Source of the DNA: Gemmatimonadota bacterium
GTDB lineage: Bacteria; Gemmatimonadota; Gemmatimonadetes; Longimicrobiales; Gaopeijiaceae
Direction: 5' to 3'
DNA length: 15,111 nt
Assembly: GCA_002731735.1 (NCBI GenBank)
Contig: PCCM01000104.1
Location: 1 to 15,111, forward strand
Shown here: positions 1 through 8,113 of the stretch, piece after piece
Numbering within the stretch: position 1 is the stretch's first letter
Layout of the letters: every line of letters starts with the position of its first letter
The notes under the pieces: model-generated
Told to the model about the DNA's origin: nothing
Databases searched by the model: none
The model's input: the letters and a program-made list of their open reading frames with translations, nothing else
Position numbers and translations under genes: made by a program

Positions 1-72
1 CGATACACGCTGTTCGCCGTCTCCATCCGGGTGCCGGTCCTCGATCGGTCGCTCGTATATAACGGTCGGTAG
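1..72 (+). CDS. C-terminal tail of an unidentified upstream protein (partial)
   Basis: The first reading frame is open from the window edge to a TAG at 70-72 and gives a 23-residue tail (ending SLVYNGR). It alternates hydrophobic and polar residues in the stretch LFAVSIRVPVL, as a membrane or barrel strand or the core of a beta sheet would. No family can be named from so short a piece. The frame is supported only by its protein-like composition and by the following hairpin; the other two plus-strand frames read less naturally. It may be a chance open frame. Confidence 0.35.
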   Translation, partial: RYTLFAVSIRVPVLDRSLVYNGR

Positions 73-80
73 GCCTGGTG

Positions 81-111
81 AGCGAGTCGGACACGTCATT
101 CGCGACTCGTT
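81..111 (+). terminator. Hairpin, possible weak terminator after the upstream gene
   Basis: AGCGAGTCG at 81-89 pairs with CGACTCGTT at 103-111: nine base pairs including one G-U, closing a 13-base loop. It lies just downstream of the TAG at 70-72. There is only a very short T run after it, so a classical intrinsic terminator is not well supported; it may be a transcript-end stabiliser or chance. Confidence 0.25.
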
Positions 112-214
112 TCAGGCAGCTGACTCTTGACCCCAGGTACTACCTTAGCGTCGGGTGTAGCCGCTACCCGTTCTTGTGACCCACCCTGGTTACACCATCC
201 CCAGGAGACGAACC

Positions 215-406
215 ATGCCCGATCACCTCCTCGCTGTTCCCGAAGGGTACGACCCGGACTCGCAGGCCATCGTCGGTTTGATGGCTGCCAGCCTCGACGA
301 TCAATCTGACCAACACGTCTCGATGCTGCTGAGTGTCGCTGACCAGATCGTGGCTGAGACCGCCCGCGACATCCTGGAATGCCTGCAATGTGGTACGCGC
401 ATTTGA
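215..406 (+). CDS. Small hypothetical protein, 63 aa, overlapping the TonB receptor start
   Basis: I do not recognise this protein. The ATG at 215 has a textbook ribosome binding site, AGGAG at 203-207, seven bases upstream, the best-looking start in the left part of the window. An upstream in-frame start at 176 lacks such a site. The product is 63 residues, acidic in the middle (DDQSDQ), probably helical from about residue 33 to 58 (alternating hydrophobic and charged positions), and ends with a CxxC pair, Cys56 and Cys59. It has no signal peptide or membrane segment. Its last 28 bases overlap the start of the TonB-dependent receptor in another frame, and that receptor has no good ribosome binding site of its own. 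This arrangement suggests translational coupling, so the ORF could be a real small gene or a translated leader. Confidence 0.45.
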   Translation: MPDHLLAVPEGYDPDSQAIVGLMAASLDDQSDQHVSMLLSVADQIVAETARDILECLQCGTRI

Positions 407-2562
407 AGTTCTCCCATTGGCTTCCGACCGCCGTTATCGCGCTGCTTCCCGGCCTGATGGCAGAGGGGGCCCAGGCACAGACCGCGACGGTTACCATCCG
501 GGCCGAGAGCGCGACGGGCCCGGTCGCAGGGGTCCGTATCCTTGCGTCGGACGTCATCGGCCTGACCAACGCCGACGGAGTCGCTCTGCTCACGCTGGGG
601 CTCGGTCAACACGTCATCGAGGCGGATCGCATCGGGTTCTCTCCTTCACGGGTGGAGCTCTTTCTGGCCGAAGCCCGGGACACGACCGTGACGGTGCTGC
701 TGGAGGTCGTGGCGATCGAGACGGACGGGATCGTCGTGACCTCCGGTCGGACCGAGAGACGCATTGAGGACGAACCGCTCCGGATCGAGGCGGTCTCACG
801 GGAGGAGGTGGAGGAGAAGCTCCTCATGACTCCCGGAGACATCGCCATGCTGCTCAATGAGACGGCCGGTCTTCGCGTGCAGCCGACCGCGCCGTCGCTG
901 GGTGGCGCGAGCGTCCGCATTCAGGGTCTACGGGGCCGATACACGCAGATTCTCACCGACGGCATGCCCCTCTACGGCGGACAGGCCGGTGCCCTGGGAC
1001 CACTCCAGGTACCGCCCATGGATTTGGCGCGTGTCGAGGTGATCAAGGGCGCGGCGTCGGCTCTTTACGGTCCGACCGCGCTCGGGGGCGTGGTGAATCT
1101 GATCTCTCGACGCCCGGACCCGGCGCGCGAGTTCATCCTGAACCATAGCAGCCTGGACGGGACCGACGCGGTGGGTTGGCTGGCCGACGAACTGAACGAC
1201 CGCTGGGGCTACACGCTGCTGGCCGGCGCGCATCGTCAGGACCACGCAGACGTGAACTCCGATGGCTGGGCGGATGTCCCGACCTTCCGTCGAATCTCCG
1301 TCCGCCCACGCCTTTTCTGGGACGACGGCAGGGGAGGGGCGGCGATCTTGACCGTGGGCGGGATGCTGGAGGATCGGTCGGGCGGGACGTTACCCGGCTC
1401 GCTCACTCCGGCGGGGACGGTCCACGTTGAGTCACTCGACACCCGTCGCGTCGACGCGGGATTCAGTGGCCGCAAGGTATTCTCGGGCCTTCGTATCATG
1501 TCGGCACGCGCATCCGGCTCCCTGCAGCGGCACGACCATTTTTTCGGGGACGCCCGGGAGAACGACGAGCACCGGACCGGTTTCGCCGAGGTCGCTCTCT
1601 CGGGACAGGACGGACGGCACCTCTGGGTCGTCGGTTTGGCGTTCCAAGCCGATGTGTACGAGCACACTGATCTTCCGACATTCTCCTTCGACTACATCGT
1701 CCCCGCGGTGTTTGCACAGGACGAGTTAGAGGTCGCGGACTGGATGACACTCGCCGCGAGCCTCCGCTACGACCGGCACAGCGAGTTCGGCGGCTACCTC
1801 AGCCCCCGTATCTCGATCCTGGCGCGGGCCTCGGAGTGGGTGGCCCGGATCTCGGCGGGCACGGGCTTCTTCGCTCCGACGCCCTTCACCGAGGAGGTGG
1901 AGGCGGTCGGGCTCCGGCGGCTCACCGAGCCACAGGGGTGGCTCGAGGAGCGCGCCCGGAGCGCGATGATCGACATCGGGCGGAGCTTCGGCCCAGTGGA
2001 ACTGAACGTGAGCGCCTTCGCTTCGACGATCGACGATCCGCTCCAGACCGTCCGCAACGGCGATGGCACGCTTACCATCCGCAACGCCTCCGAGGGATCC
2101 GTGGACACGTGGGGCACGGAGATCTTCGCGGCTCTCCGTCAGGGGCCGTGGCGGTTGATCGGATCGCACGCCTTTCTGCGCTCGACCGAGCCAGATCCGC
2201 AGGCGGAGGGGCGTCGGGAGGTACCGCTGACGCCCCGGCACTCCGCGGGGGTCGTGGGTGCGTATGAAGTCGAGGGGAGGGGCCGAATCGGCGTGGAGGC
2301 CTACTACATGGGAAAGCAGGAACTCGATGACGATCCCTACCGGAGTCGCTCCCAACAGCACTTCATACTCGGCTTACTCATCGACTGGCGCTTCGGTCCC
2401 GTCCGTGTCTTCCTGAACGCTGAAAACATCCTGGATACTCGACAGACGCGGTACGACCCTCTGCTCCGCCCGAATCGGACGCCGGATGGTCGGTGGATCA
2501 CCGACGTGTGGGCGCCGCTCGAGGGGAGGGCGTTCAACGGGGGGATCTGGATCAGCTTCTAG
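379..2562 (+). CDS. TonB-dependent outer-membrane receptor (siderophore/cobalamin type)
   Basis: An outer-membrane active-transport channel of the TonB-dependent family, 727 residues. Residues 1-34 form a Sec signal peptide (hydrophobic WLPTAVIALLPGLM, cut near AQAQ). About 36-115 is a small beta-sandwich domain of the carboxypeptidase-regulatory type, common before the plug in these receptors. The plug runs from about 120 to 230 and shows the typical series DGMPLYGG, DLARVEVIKGAASALYG and LGGVVNLISRRP. The rest, to about 727, is the beta-barrel, ending in Phe (GGIWISF) as expected for BAM recognition. The substrate is unknown; plug and barrel resemble FepA/CirA/BtuB-like receptors, so a metal chelate or cofactor is likely. 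No ExbB, ExbD, TonB or periplasmic binding protein is in the window. A second in-frame ATG at 388 gives an equally good signal peptide; neither start has a strong ribosome binding site, consistent with coupling to the overlapping small ORF. Confidence 0.93.
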   Translation: MPAMWYAHLKFSHWLPTAVIALLPGLMAEGAQAQTATVTIRAESATGPVAGVRILASDVIGLTNADGVALLTLGLGQHVIEADRIGFSPSRVELFLAEARDTTVTVLLEVVAIETDGIVVTSGRTERRIEDEPLRIEAVSREEVEEKLLMTPGDIAMLLNETAGLRVQPTAPSLGGASVRIQGLRGRYTQILTDGMPLYGGQAGALGPLQVPPMDLARVEVIKGAASALYGPTALGGVVNLISRRPDPAREFILNHSSLDGTDAVGWLADELNDRWGYTLLAGAHRQDHADVNSDGWADVPTFRRISVRPRLFWDDGRGGAAILTVGGMLEDRSGGTLPGSLTPAGTVHVESLDTRRVDAGFSGRKVFSGLRIMSARASGSLQRHDHFFGDARENDEHRTGFAEVALSGQDGRHLWVVGLAFQADVYEHTDLPTFSFDYIVPAVFAQDELEVADWMTLAASLRYDRHSEFGGYLSPRISILARASEWVARISAGTGFFAPTPFTEEVEAVGLRRLTEPQGWLEERARSAMIDIGRSFGPVELNVSAFASTIDDPLQTVRNGDGTLTIRNASEGSVDTWGTEIFAALRQGPWRLIGSHAFLRSTEPDPQAEGRREVPLTPRHSAGVVGAYEVEGRGRIGVEAYYMGKQELDDDPYRSRSQQHFILGLLIDWRFGPVRVFLNAENILDTRQTRYDPLLRPNRTPDGRWITDVWAPLEGRAFNGGIWISF

Positions 2563-2606
2563 CTGCGCTCACACGGGTCTCCAGGCGGCTCAGCGCTTCT
2601 GCTCGC

Positions 2607-3116
2607 TCAGAGTATCCGGAAAATGTCGTAGGCAACCTTACCAGCCACCTGCTTATTCTTGCCCACGAAAACAGTATGATTGAGCCAGTCATACTTTTCT
2701 GACGCGGTGTGGAAGATGGGTCGTACTCTCCAGTACAGTCCGCCTGCTCCTGCGCTGACGATTCCGGTGTAGGACATGTAGATCAATTCGCCGTCATCGG
2801 TTTCGAGAGTGATGCGCACGTCGAGACTGCTGTGGCCCGCGACCTGTGTAATCCAGTCGGCGCCTCCCGGATGTACGGTTCCTTGGATTTCTGGGCCACC
2901 GAAGGTTCCGCCGGTGACTGGCGCGATGCTCGTGGGGCCGGCATCGAGTTGGGGATCAACGTCGAGCAGTAACTCGAGAAAGAATTCCGATTCGAGGTCG
3001 TTCGCAGCGGTTTGGGCGGAGGCGGTTTGACCAAATCCTATCGATGCCGCGGCCAGGGCGATGGCGCATATTCTGCTAAACGTGGGCCGGGAAAACAACC
3101 TCTTGGTGTCACTCAT
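2607..3116 (-). CDS. Exported DUF3237 domain protein
   Basis: A 169-residue protein of the DUF3237 family, whose biochemical role is not known. The family hallmarks are visible in order: APVTGGTFGGPEIQGTV at about 65-81, PGGADW at 83-88, the strand TLETDDGELIYM at 103-114, and the closing KYDWLNHTVFVG at 141-152. It carries a clear Sec signal peptide: basic N-terminus, hydrophobic stretch ICAIALAAASIGFG, and cleavage at about TASAQ (35). The ATG at 3116 is chosen because GAGGAG lies seven bases upstream; a TTG five codons further up would fall on that ribosome binding site. It is convergent with the TonB receptor, with 44 bases between the stops, and follows the aminotransferase gene on the same strand after a 92-base gap containing a hairpin. 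Confidence 0.85.
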   Translation of the reverse strand: MSDTKRLFSRPTFSRICAIALAAASIGFGQTASAQTAANDLESEFFLELLLDVDPQLDAGPTSIAPVTGGTFGGPEIQGTVHPGGADWITQVAGHSSLDVRITLETDDGELIYMSYTGIVSAGAGGLYWRVRPIFHTASEKYDWLNHTVFVGKNKQVAGKVAYDIFRIL

Positions 3117-3141
3117 TGGGATGCTCCTCAAACGTTATGAT

Positions 3142-3158
3142 GCCCTTCGAATAAGGGC
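3142..3158 (-). other. 6-bp perfect hairpin in the leader of the DUF3237 gene
   Basis: GCCCTT at 3142-3147 and AAGGGC at 3153-3158 form a perfect stem around a five-base loop. It lies between the aminotransferase stop (3209) and the DUF3237 start (3116). On the minus strand it is followed by ATCATAACG, not a T tract, so a standard terminator is unlikely. It may be an mRNA processing or stability element between two genes, or chance. Confidence 0.3.
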
Positions 3159-3208
3159 GGATGGAGGCTGCAGTGATCCCGAGCATAAGCGCTCAGGGGC
3201 TGTTTCGG

Positions 3209-4237
3209 CTATAGGACCGGCACCTCGGTGATCCATCCCCACTCGTCGTCCGCTTCGCCACGCTGAATCGCGTCGAGATCCCGACGCAGCCGATCCATCC
3301 ACGGTGTCTCCTGCGGAAAGTCGATGTTCCGCTCCCGGTCGACGATGCGAGCAATAGAGCGAATCTGCAGAGCCGTCGACGCTGTGAACGCTTCTGTCAG
3401 GGTGCCGTCTTCGATTGCCTCGGCTACTTCGGTCAAGGTGATCGGGCGCTCGACGACCTTCAGTCCGTGGCGCTCGCGGGCGAGGGTGATCACCGAGCGA
3501 CGCGTGATCCCCGGAAGAATCGTGTCTTGCAGCGACGGTGTGACGAGCTCCTCACCGATAACCATGAAGATGTTCATCGTGCTCGCCTCCTCGATCCGTT
3601 CGTGGGTCTCCGCATCGAGCCACAGAACCGCGTCGCAACCGGCTTCTTTGGCGCGCCAGGTCGGCAAGTACTGATGAGCGTAGTTCGCGGACGTCTTGGC
3701 GTGCCCCAGCCCCCCTTTTGCGGCTCGGCTGAACTCTCTCTCGGCGAACAGTACTAGCGGTTCTCTGGGAAACAGGCGTAGCGGCGCGGTGAGAACCACG
3801 AACGTCGTGCGGGCCGACGGAATGGGCATCACGTGGTCGTCCTGGCCGAAGACGACCGGACGAATGTAGAGTGTATCGCTCGGGAACGGAGACGACCAGC
3901 TGGTCGCGTCCTGCAACTGATTCGCCACGGCTTCGACGAAGAGTTGCTCCGGAGGGACGGGCATTCGTAGGCGTTCGCACGACGTGACCAGGCGACTGTA
4001 GTGTTCGTCGATACGGAAGAGCCGCGCGGGATCCGCTCCGTTCCAGAAGGCCCTGCAACCCTCGAAGACGCTCTGCCCGAACTGGATCCCCATGGCGCCA
4101 GGGTGGATGGGCAGCTTGCCGCACGTCGTTCGGCGAGGGGGAGTCCAGTCGCTATCGCCGCAGTCGGCGATGCCCATCTGCGGTGACCAGTCCTCGAAGA
4201 GAGGTAGATGGGGTTGCTCCGCCATGGGTAGGGACAC
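3209..4237 (-). CDS. ilvE: Branched-chain amino acid aminotransferase-like enzyme (class IV, PLP)
   Basis: A fold-type IV PLP enzyme of 342 residues, the usual size for branched-chain aminotransferases, which transfer the amino group between leucine, isoleucine or valine and 2-oxoglutarate in the cytoplasm. Visible motifs: FGQSVFEG (53-60), YIRPVVFG (124-131), the PLP-binding Lys181 in GHAKTSANYA, CDAVLWLD (201-208), the cofactor-contacting Glu217 in EEASTMNIF, ILPGITRRSV (240-249) and EAFTASTA (282-289). The sequence after the lysine is TSANY where most relatives have a GGNY motif, so substrate range could differ; D-amino acid aminotransferase or aminodeoxychorismate lyase activity is less likely given the overall BCAT pattern. 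The start is GTG at 4237, with GGAGG seven bases upstream; the ATG four codons later is too far from that site. A structured leader lies upstream. Confidence 0.85.
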   Translation of the reverse strand: MSLPMAEQPHLPLFEDWSPQMGIADCGDSDWTPPRRTTCGKLPIHPGAMGIQFGQSVFEGCRAFWNGADPARLFRIDEHYSRLVTSCERLRMPVPPEQLFVEAVANQLQDATSWSSPFPSDTLYIRPVVFGQDDHVMPIPSARTTFVVLTAPLRLFPREPLVLFAEREFSRAAKGGLGHAKTSANYAHQYLPTWRAKEAGCDAVLWLDAETHERIEEASTMNIFMVIGEELVTPSLQDTILPGITRRSVITLARERHGLKVVERPITLTEVAEAIEDGTLTEAFTASTALQIRSIARIVDRERNIDFPQETPWMDRLRRDLDAIQRGEADDEWGWITEVPVL

Positions 4238-4500
4238 GTTTCAGCCTCCGGGCCCGCTACGGGGCCGCTAGTGGAAAAGAAGGGCCTTGGCCCCAGTGGT
4301 TGCACAAAGTCATGACCGGAGCATTGGTCTCGTTCCGGCCGTGGGAGACGTGAAGAATCTGCAGGTTCGTGGACAGATGTGCACCCGCGAACGGGAACGG
4401 AAGACGCCGCACGTTGGGATACGCGCGACGGGCTGGTTTAGGTTTCATCGCTCTTGGGAGGGGGTGTTGCAGGGGGGCTGAGGAGCGGTCGGGCCTCCCG
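4238..4500 (-). other. 263-base intergenic leader upstream of the aminotransferase
   Basis: This is the longest well-defined gap in the minus-strand run. Apart from the terminator-like hairpin and the GGAGG ribosome binding site at 4246-4250, I see no T-box consensus, tRNA or convincing promoter boxes. A 63-codon open frame (4448 down to 4257) exists but is not enriched in Leu, Ile or Val codons and has no ribosome binding site, so it is not a classical attenuator leader peptide. Confidence 0.5.
4275..4294 (-). terminator. Intrinsic terminator or attenuator in the aminotransferase leader
   Basis: Read on the minus strand, GGGGCC-AA-GGCCCT (4294 down to 4281) folds into a short GC hairpin followed directly by TCTTTTCC. 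It lies 44-57 bases before the GTG start of the aminotransferase gene and about 210 bases after the stop of the last ABC permease. It could end the ABC operon transcript or act as an attenuator. A second GGCCCC at 4266-4261 could pair with the same GGGGCC arm instead, and can also form its own hairpin with GGGCC next to the ribosome binding site. The stem is short, so confidence is moderate to low. Confidence 0.4.
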
Positions 4501-5214
4501 CTAGGGCACGTCCATGTTGCGCAGTTTGCGGATCGTCAGCAGCAGAAAACCGAAGAACACCACGACCGAAACGGCGACCGTCACGCCGAAGCCGAGGTTC
4601 TCGGTGTCGGCAAAGCGTCGTTCGTCCAATCCGTGCATCAACGCGATCGAATAGGCGCGAATGCTGAAGAGACGCACACCCGAGATATAGGTCGTGAAGA
4701 AGCCTTCCCAGAGGACGATGTAGAGCAGTCCAACTCCAACGGCCTGGGTGGTGGCGAGGCCGAGCCAGACAAAGGCGGAGGAATACAGTGCCAGCCCTAC
4801 CAAGGTCGAGACCGTAACTGCGATCGTGGCGGTCGCATCGGCGTTGAACGCCACGTGACTCGTCGCGAGCGCGCTGATCGCGATGAACGGCGCTGCAACA
4901 CTGACCGTCGCGAGTAGCTTCGGTACGACGATCTGCCACCGCGGGATCGGAGCGAGGGTCAGATTCGCGAGCGTGCGATCCTCCACCTCGTTGCCGAAGG
5001 CGACCGTCGCGATCGCCAGGACCACCAGGGGGGTGATCGAGCCCGCGAGCATCGTGTTGAGAACGATAAGCTCGAACTCGTCGACGGACGCCCCGCTGGG
5101 GACCAGCACGAGACTCTCGGTGAGGACGATGGGCATCAACGCGAGCACGGACATGACCAGCAGCCGCCATCGGCCCGAAAGCTGGCTGAGCGTGAGTAGA
5201 TAGACGGAACTCAT
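4501..5214 (-). CDS. ABC-2 type transporter permease (second permease of the cassette)
   Basis: An integral inner-membrane subunit of an ABC-2 transporter, 237 residues. About six membrane segments can be seen, near 17-34, 50-72, 97-117, 130-152, 153-172 and 208-227. The loop NEVEDRTLANLTLAPIPRWQIVVPK (given here by its ends, residues 75-99) holds the E-DRT...L...P-R/W pattern typical of the cytosolic coupling helix of ABC-2 permeases, which docks on the ATPase. The ATG at 5214 is chosen over an upstream alternative at 5253 because AGAGG, overlapping the stop codon of the preceding ATPase gene, is spaced seven bases from it, a stop-overlapping ribosome binding site that couples the two genes. 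It is the last gene of the four-gene cassette. The substrate is unknown. Confidence 0.85.
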   Translation of the reverse strand: MSSVYLLTLSQLSGRWRLLVMSVLALMPIVLTESLVLVPSGASVDEFELIVLNTMLAGSITPLVVLAIATVAFGNEVEDRTLANLTLAPIPRWQIVVPKLLATVSVAAPFIAISALATSHVAFNADATATIAVTVSTLVGLALYSSAFVWLGLATTQAVGVGLLYIVLWEGFFTTYISGVRLFSIRAYSIALMHGLDERRFADTENLGFGVTVAVSVVVFFGFLLLTIRKLRNMDVP

Positions 5215-5224
5215 GACTAGGCCT

Positions 5225-6150
<926 letters not shown>

Positions 6151-6154
<4 letters not shown>

Positions 6155-7101
6155 GGTGTCAACTTCCTATACCGCATCCACAGGAGCCCCGCCGGAACCA
6201 GAGTCCACAGCAAGTACCAGCCAATGAGAATCCACCCCGAGAACTCGCCCGCGGGTGCGACGCTGGTGATCAAGCTGACCTCGCCGAAGATCAGGTCATT
6301 CACGTGCACGGGGATGTTGCTCAGGTTGAACATCGAGACCCATGCGCCGGCGGTACCCTCATAGTCCTCCGCCAATTGGCTCGCCAGACCCGTGGTGAAC
6401 GGCGTCGTGATCACGAACATCCCGACGAGGAACACGGAGGCGTAGGCGCGTCGAGTGGTGAAGGAGGCAGCAAACAGGGCCAGGCTCGTAGTGTATGCGG
6501 CCATCGCCAGTCCCGCTGTGAGCAATCGCGGAATGTCGAGCCAGTTCTCAAGCAGATAATCGCCTGGGTTCGCGTCGCTCAATGTCAATCCTGCCAGCAA
6601 GAGGAGCTGGGGTAACCAGGCGACCGAAAGCATCACCGTGAAGAACGCGAGCCAGCGCGCAGAGATGTAGTCCGAACCGGTGAGCGGTCGCACCAGGTAC
6701 AGGTTAATGACGCCGTCTCGGCGGTCCGGACACAGCATCTCCGGCCCGCCGACCGCCGCGAAGACGAAAAAGACGATCGAGGCGATTCCGTAGTAGTCGG
6801 AGTGCGAGGGCAAGTCCAACACTTCAGCGGCGTTAGGCCCGACATACGTGTTAACCGCGCCCGCGATCAACGCCATCACAAGGCCGATCACACCCAGTAT
6901 GGTGATGAAGAACCAGGGGATGACCTTCGCGCGAGGGCCACGGCCCAGTCCCAGCGCTGACCTCAGGCCGTCCTTGTATACGGCCCACCGGGCACGGCTA
7001 CGCCCCTCGCGAGGGCCGACGTAACTCTGATACCCGATGTCGAAAACGGTGCCTTCGAGTTCTTCTGAGCCCGCGGGCCCCACGGCCGTAACGTCCGTCA
7101 T
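6151..7101 (-). CDS. ABC-2 type transporter permease with long cytosolic N-terminus
   Basis: A 316-residue inner-membrane permease. The first 60 or so residues are cytosolic and contain the block DIGYQSYVGPREGR (21-34) followed by LGLGRGPRAKVIPW (50-63), a GY-Y-GPR-GR pattern I associate with one ABC-2 permease family that accompanies GldA-like ATPases, well represented in Actinobacteria. Six membrane segments follow, near 62-82, 104-122, 150-172, 195-215, 220-240 and 288-308. The loop CPDRRDGVINLYLVRPLTG (124-142) is the expected coupling helix. Both ends overlap neighbouring genes by four bases (ATGA), so it is made in step with the flanking ATPases. Substrate not deducible. Confidence 0.87.
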
Positions 7102-8069
7102 GTGGCTTTACCGTTGCCAGGATCGGCATCCCCGTCACGTGGGTCAGGCTCACGATCACGTTGGCCGGCCTCCCCATCGCGTCGAAATAACTCGGTCAGC
7201 TCTCCTCGGCGCGGTGCCATTCGGCGCAGGGGTGCTTCGGATTCTACGAGTGCACTTCGTACCTTATCGTAGACGGACTCGTCGGACCCCTCGATGTATA
7301 GGCCGTGGCCATCCGAGGTCACCAGAACACCACGTTTCTCCAGCGCGACCACCAGACGGTCTCGATTGTCGTCAACTTCGATGAAGACGGTCTCCGCATC
7401 CTTGGTGAACTGCTCCAGGTCCCCAGATTGCACCAGGCGACCGCCCCTCAAAACGATGATTCGGTCACAGGTGCGTTCGACATCGACCATCAAGTGGGAA
7501 GAAAACAGCACACTGATGCCGAACTCCCGGTGTGTCTTCCGGACAAGGGCCAGCATCTCTTCCCGTCCAACCGGGTCGAGTCCGGCCGTCGGCTCGTCGA
7601 GAAACACGATCGCAGGGTCGTGTACCAGGGCCTGCGCAAGTTTTACCCGCTGCTTCATTCCGGTGGAGTAACCGCCCATCGCCCGGTACCGTTCTTCGAA
7701 CAGCCCGGTGTGCCTCAATGTGTCCGCCGCACGGATGCGCGCGCGGGTCGGTGGAAGACCGCTCACCTCGGCGACGTGCGTCAGGAATTCCGCGGCCGAC
7801 ACGGTGCTCGGCAAGCAGTCGTGTTCAGGCATGTATCCGAGTTTGGAGCGTACGGCGACGCTCTCGGATGCGTTCTCACCGAGAATCGTCGCCGAACCCG
7901 AAGTCGGCTGGAGCAGACCGAGAAAGATCTTGAACGCGGTGGATTTGCCTGCGCCGTTCTCACCGAGAACGCCGGTGATCCCGTCGGATATGTCGAAGCT
8001 GACGTCATCGAGCGCTATGTCGTCGTCGTAGTGCTTCGTGAGATTCTCAGCGATCAGGAGTGCTGGCAT
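7098..8069 (-). CDS. ABC transporter ATP-binding protein (GldA/CcmA-like, first ATPase)
   Basis: First gene of the ABC cassette, 323 residues from the ATG at 8069. Walker A is GENGAGKS (36-43), with Glu in place of the usual Pro; the Q-loop region reads GYMPEHDCL (78-86), Glu instead of Gln as in GldA; signature YSTGMKQ (134-140); Walker B IVFLDEP (154-160); D-loop GLDP; switch His192. After about residue 290 there is a charged, low-complexity tail rich in Arg, Asp, Gly and Pro (repeats of RDG, DRE, DGD), absent from its paralogue. A GTG at 8078 is an alternative start; neither has a strong ribosome binding site, but the ATG gives the N-terminus usual for the family (ALLIAENLTKHY). The 3' end overlaps the permease gene by four bases. 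The 44-base gap upstream separates it from the Sel1 gene and contains an inverted repeat. Confidence 0.92.
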   Translation of the reverse strand: MPALLIAENLTKHYDDDIALDDVSFDISDGITGVLGENGAGKSTAFKIFLGLLQPTSGSATILGENASESVAVRSKLGYMPEHDCLPSTVSAAEFLTHVAEVSGLPPTRARIRAADTLRHTGLFEERYRAMGGYSTGMKQRVKLAQALVHDPAIVFLDEPTAGLDPVGREEMLALVRKTHREFGISVLFSSHLMVDVERTCDRIIVLRGGRLVQSGDLEQFTKDAETVFIEVDDNRDRLVVALEKRGVLVTSDGHGLYIEGSDESVYDKVRSALVESEAPLRRMAPRRGELTELFRRDGEAGQRDREPDPRDGDADPGNGKAT

Positions 8070-8083
8070 GGAATCCACTCGGA

Positions 8084-8095
8084 GTGACGTGTCAC
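8084..8095. promoter_or_regulatory. Inverted repeat GTGAC-GT-GTCAC before the ABC cassette
   Basis: A perfect five-base dyad with a two-base spacer lies 15 bases before the ATG of the first ABC ATPase gene and just after the Sel1 gene stop. The position fits an operator or a small mRNA hairpin that controls the cassette. No promoter boxes are obvious around it and a 12-base dyad can arise by chance, so this is only a candidate. Confidence 0.3.
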
Positions 8096-8113
8096 GAACC
8101 GAGGCTCACGGGG

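Noticed and set aside
127..155. TTGACC as a promoter for the small ORF and TonB receptor
   Set aside because: No acceptable -10 box occurs at 15-19 bases.
1726..2361. Minus-strand open frame (211 codons)
   Set aside because: Antisense to the barrel of the TonB receptor; Arg/Pro-rich composition without motifs.
4257..4448. 63-codon frame in the aminotransferase leader as an attenuation leader peptide
   Set aside because: No ribosome binding site and no run of Leu, Ile or Val codons.
4445..5170. Minus-strand open frame (241 codons) in another frame of the second permease
   Set aside because: Very Arg-rich, no membrane segments; the overlapping frame encodes a clear ABC-2 permease.
7305..8087. 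Long plus-strand open frame (260 codons)
   Set aside because: It lies antisense to an ABC ATPase with all its motifs; its product has no recognisable domain and the frame is a by-product of GC-rich codon use.
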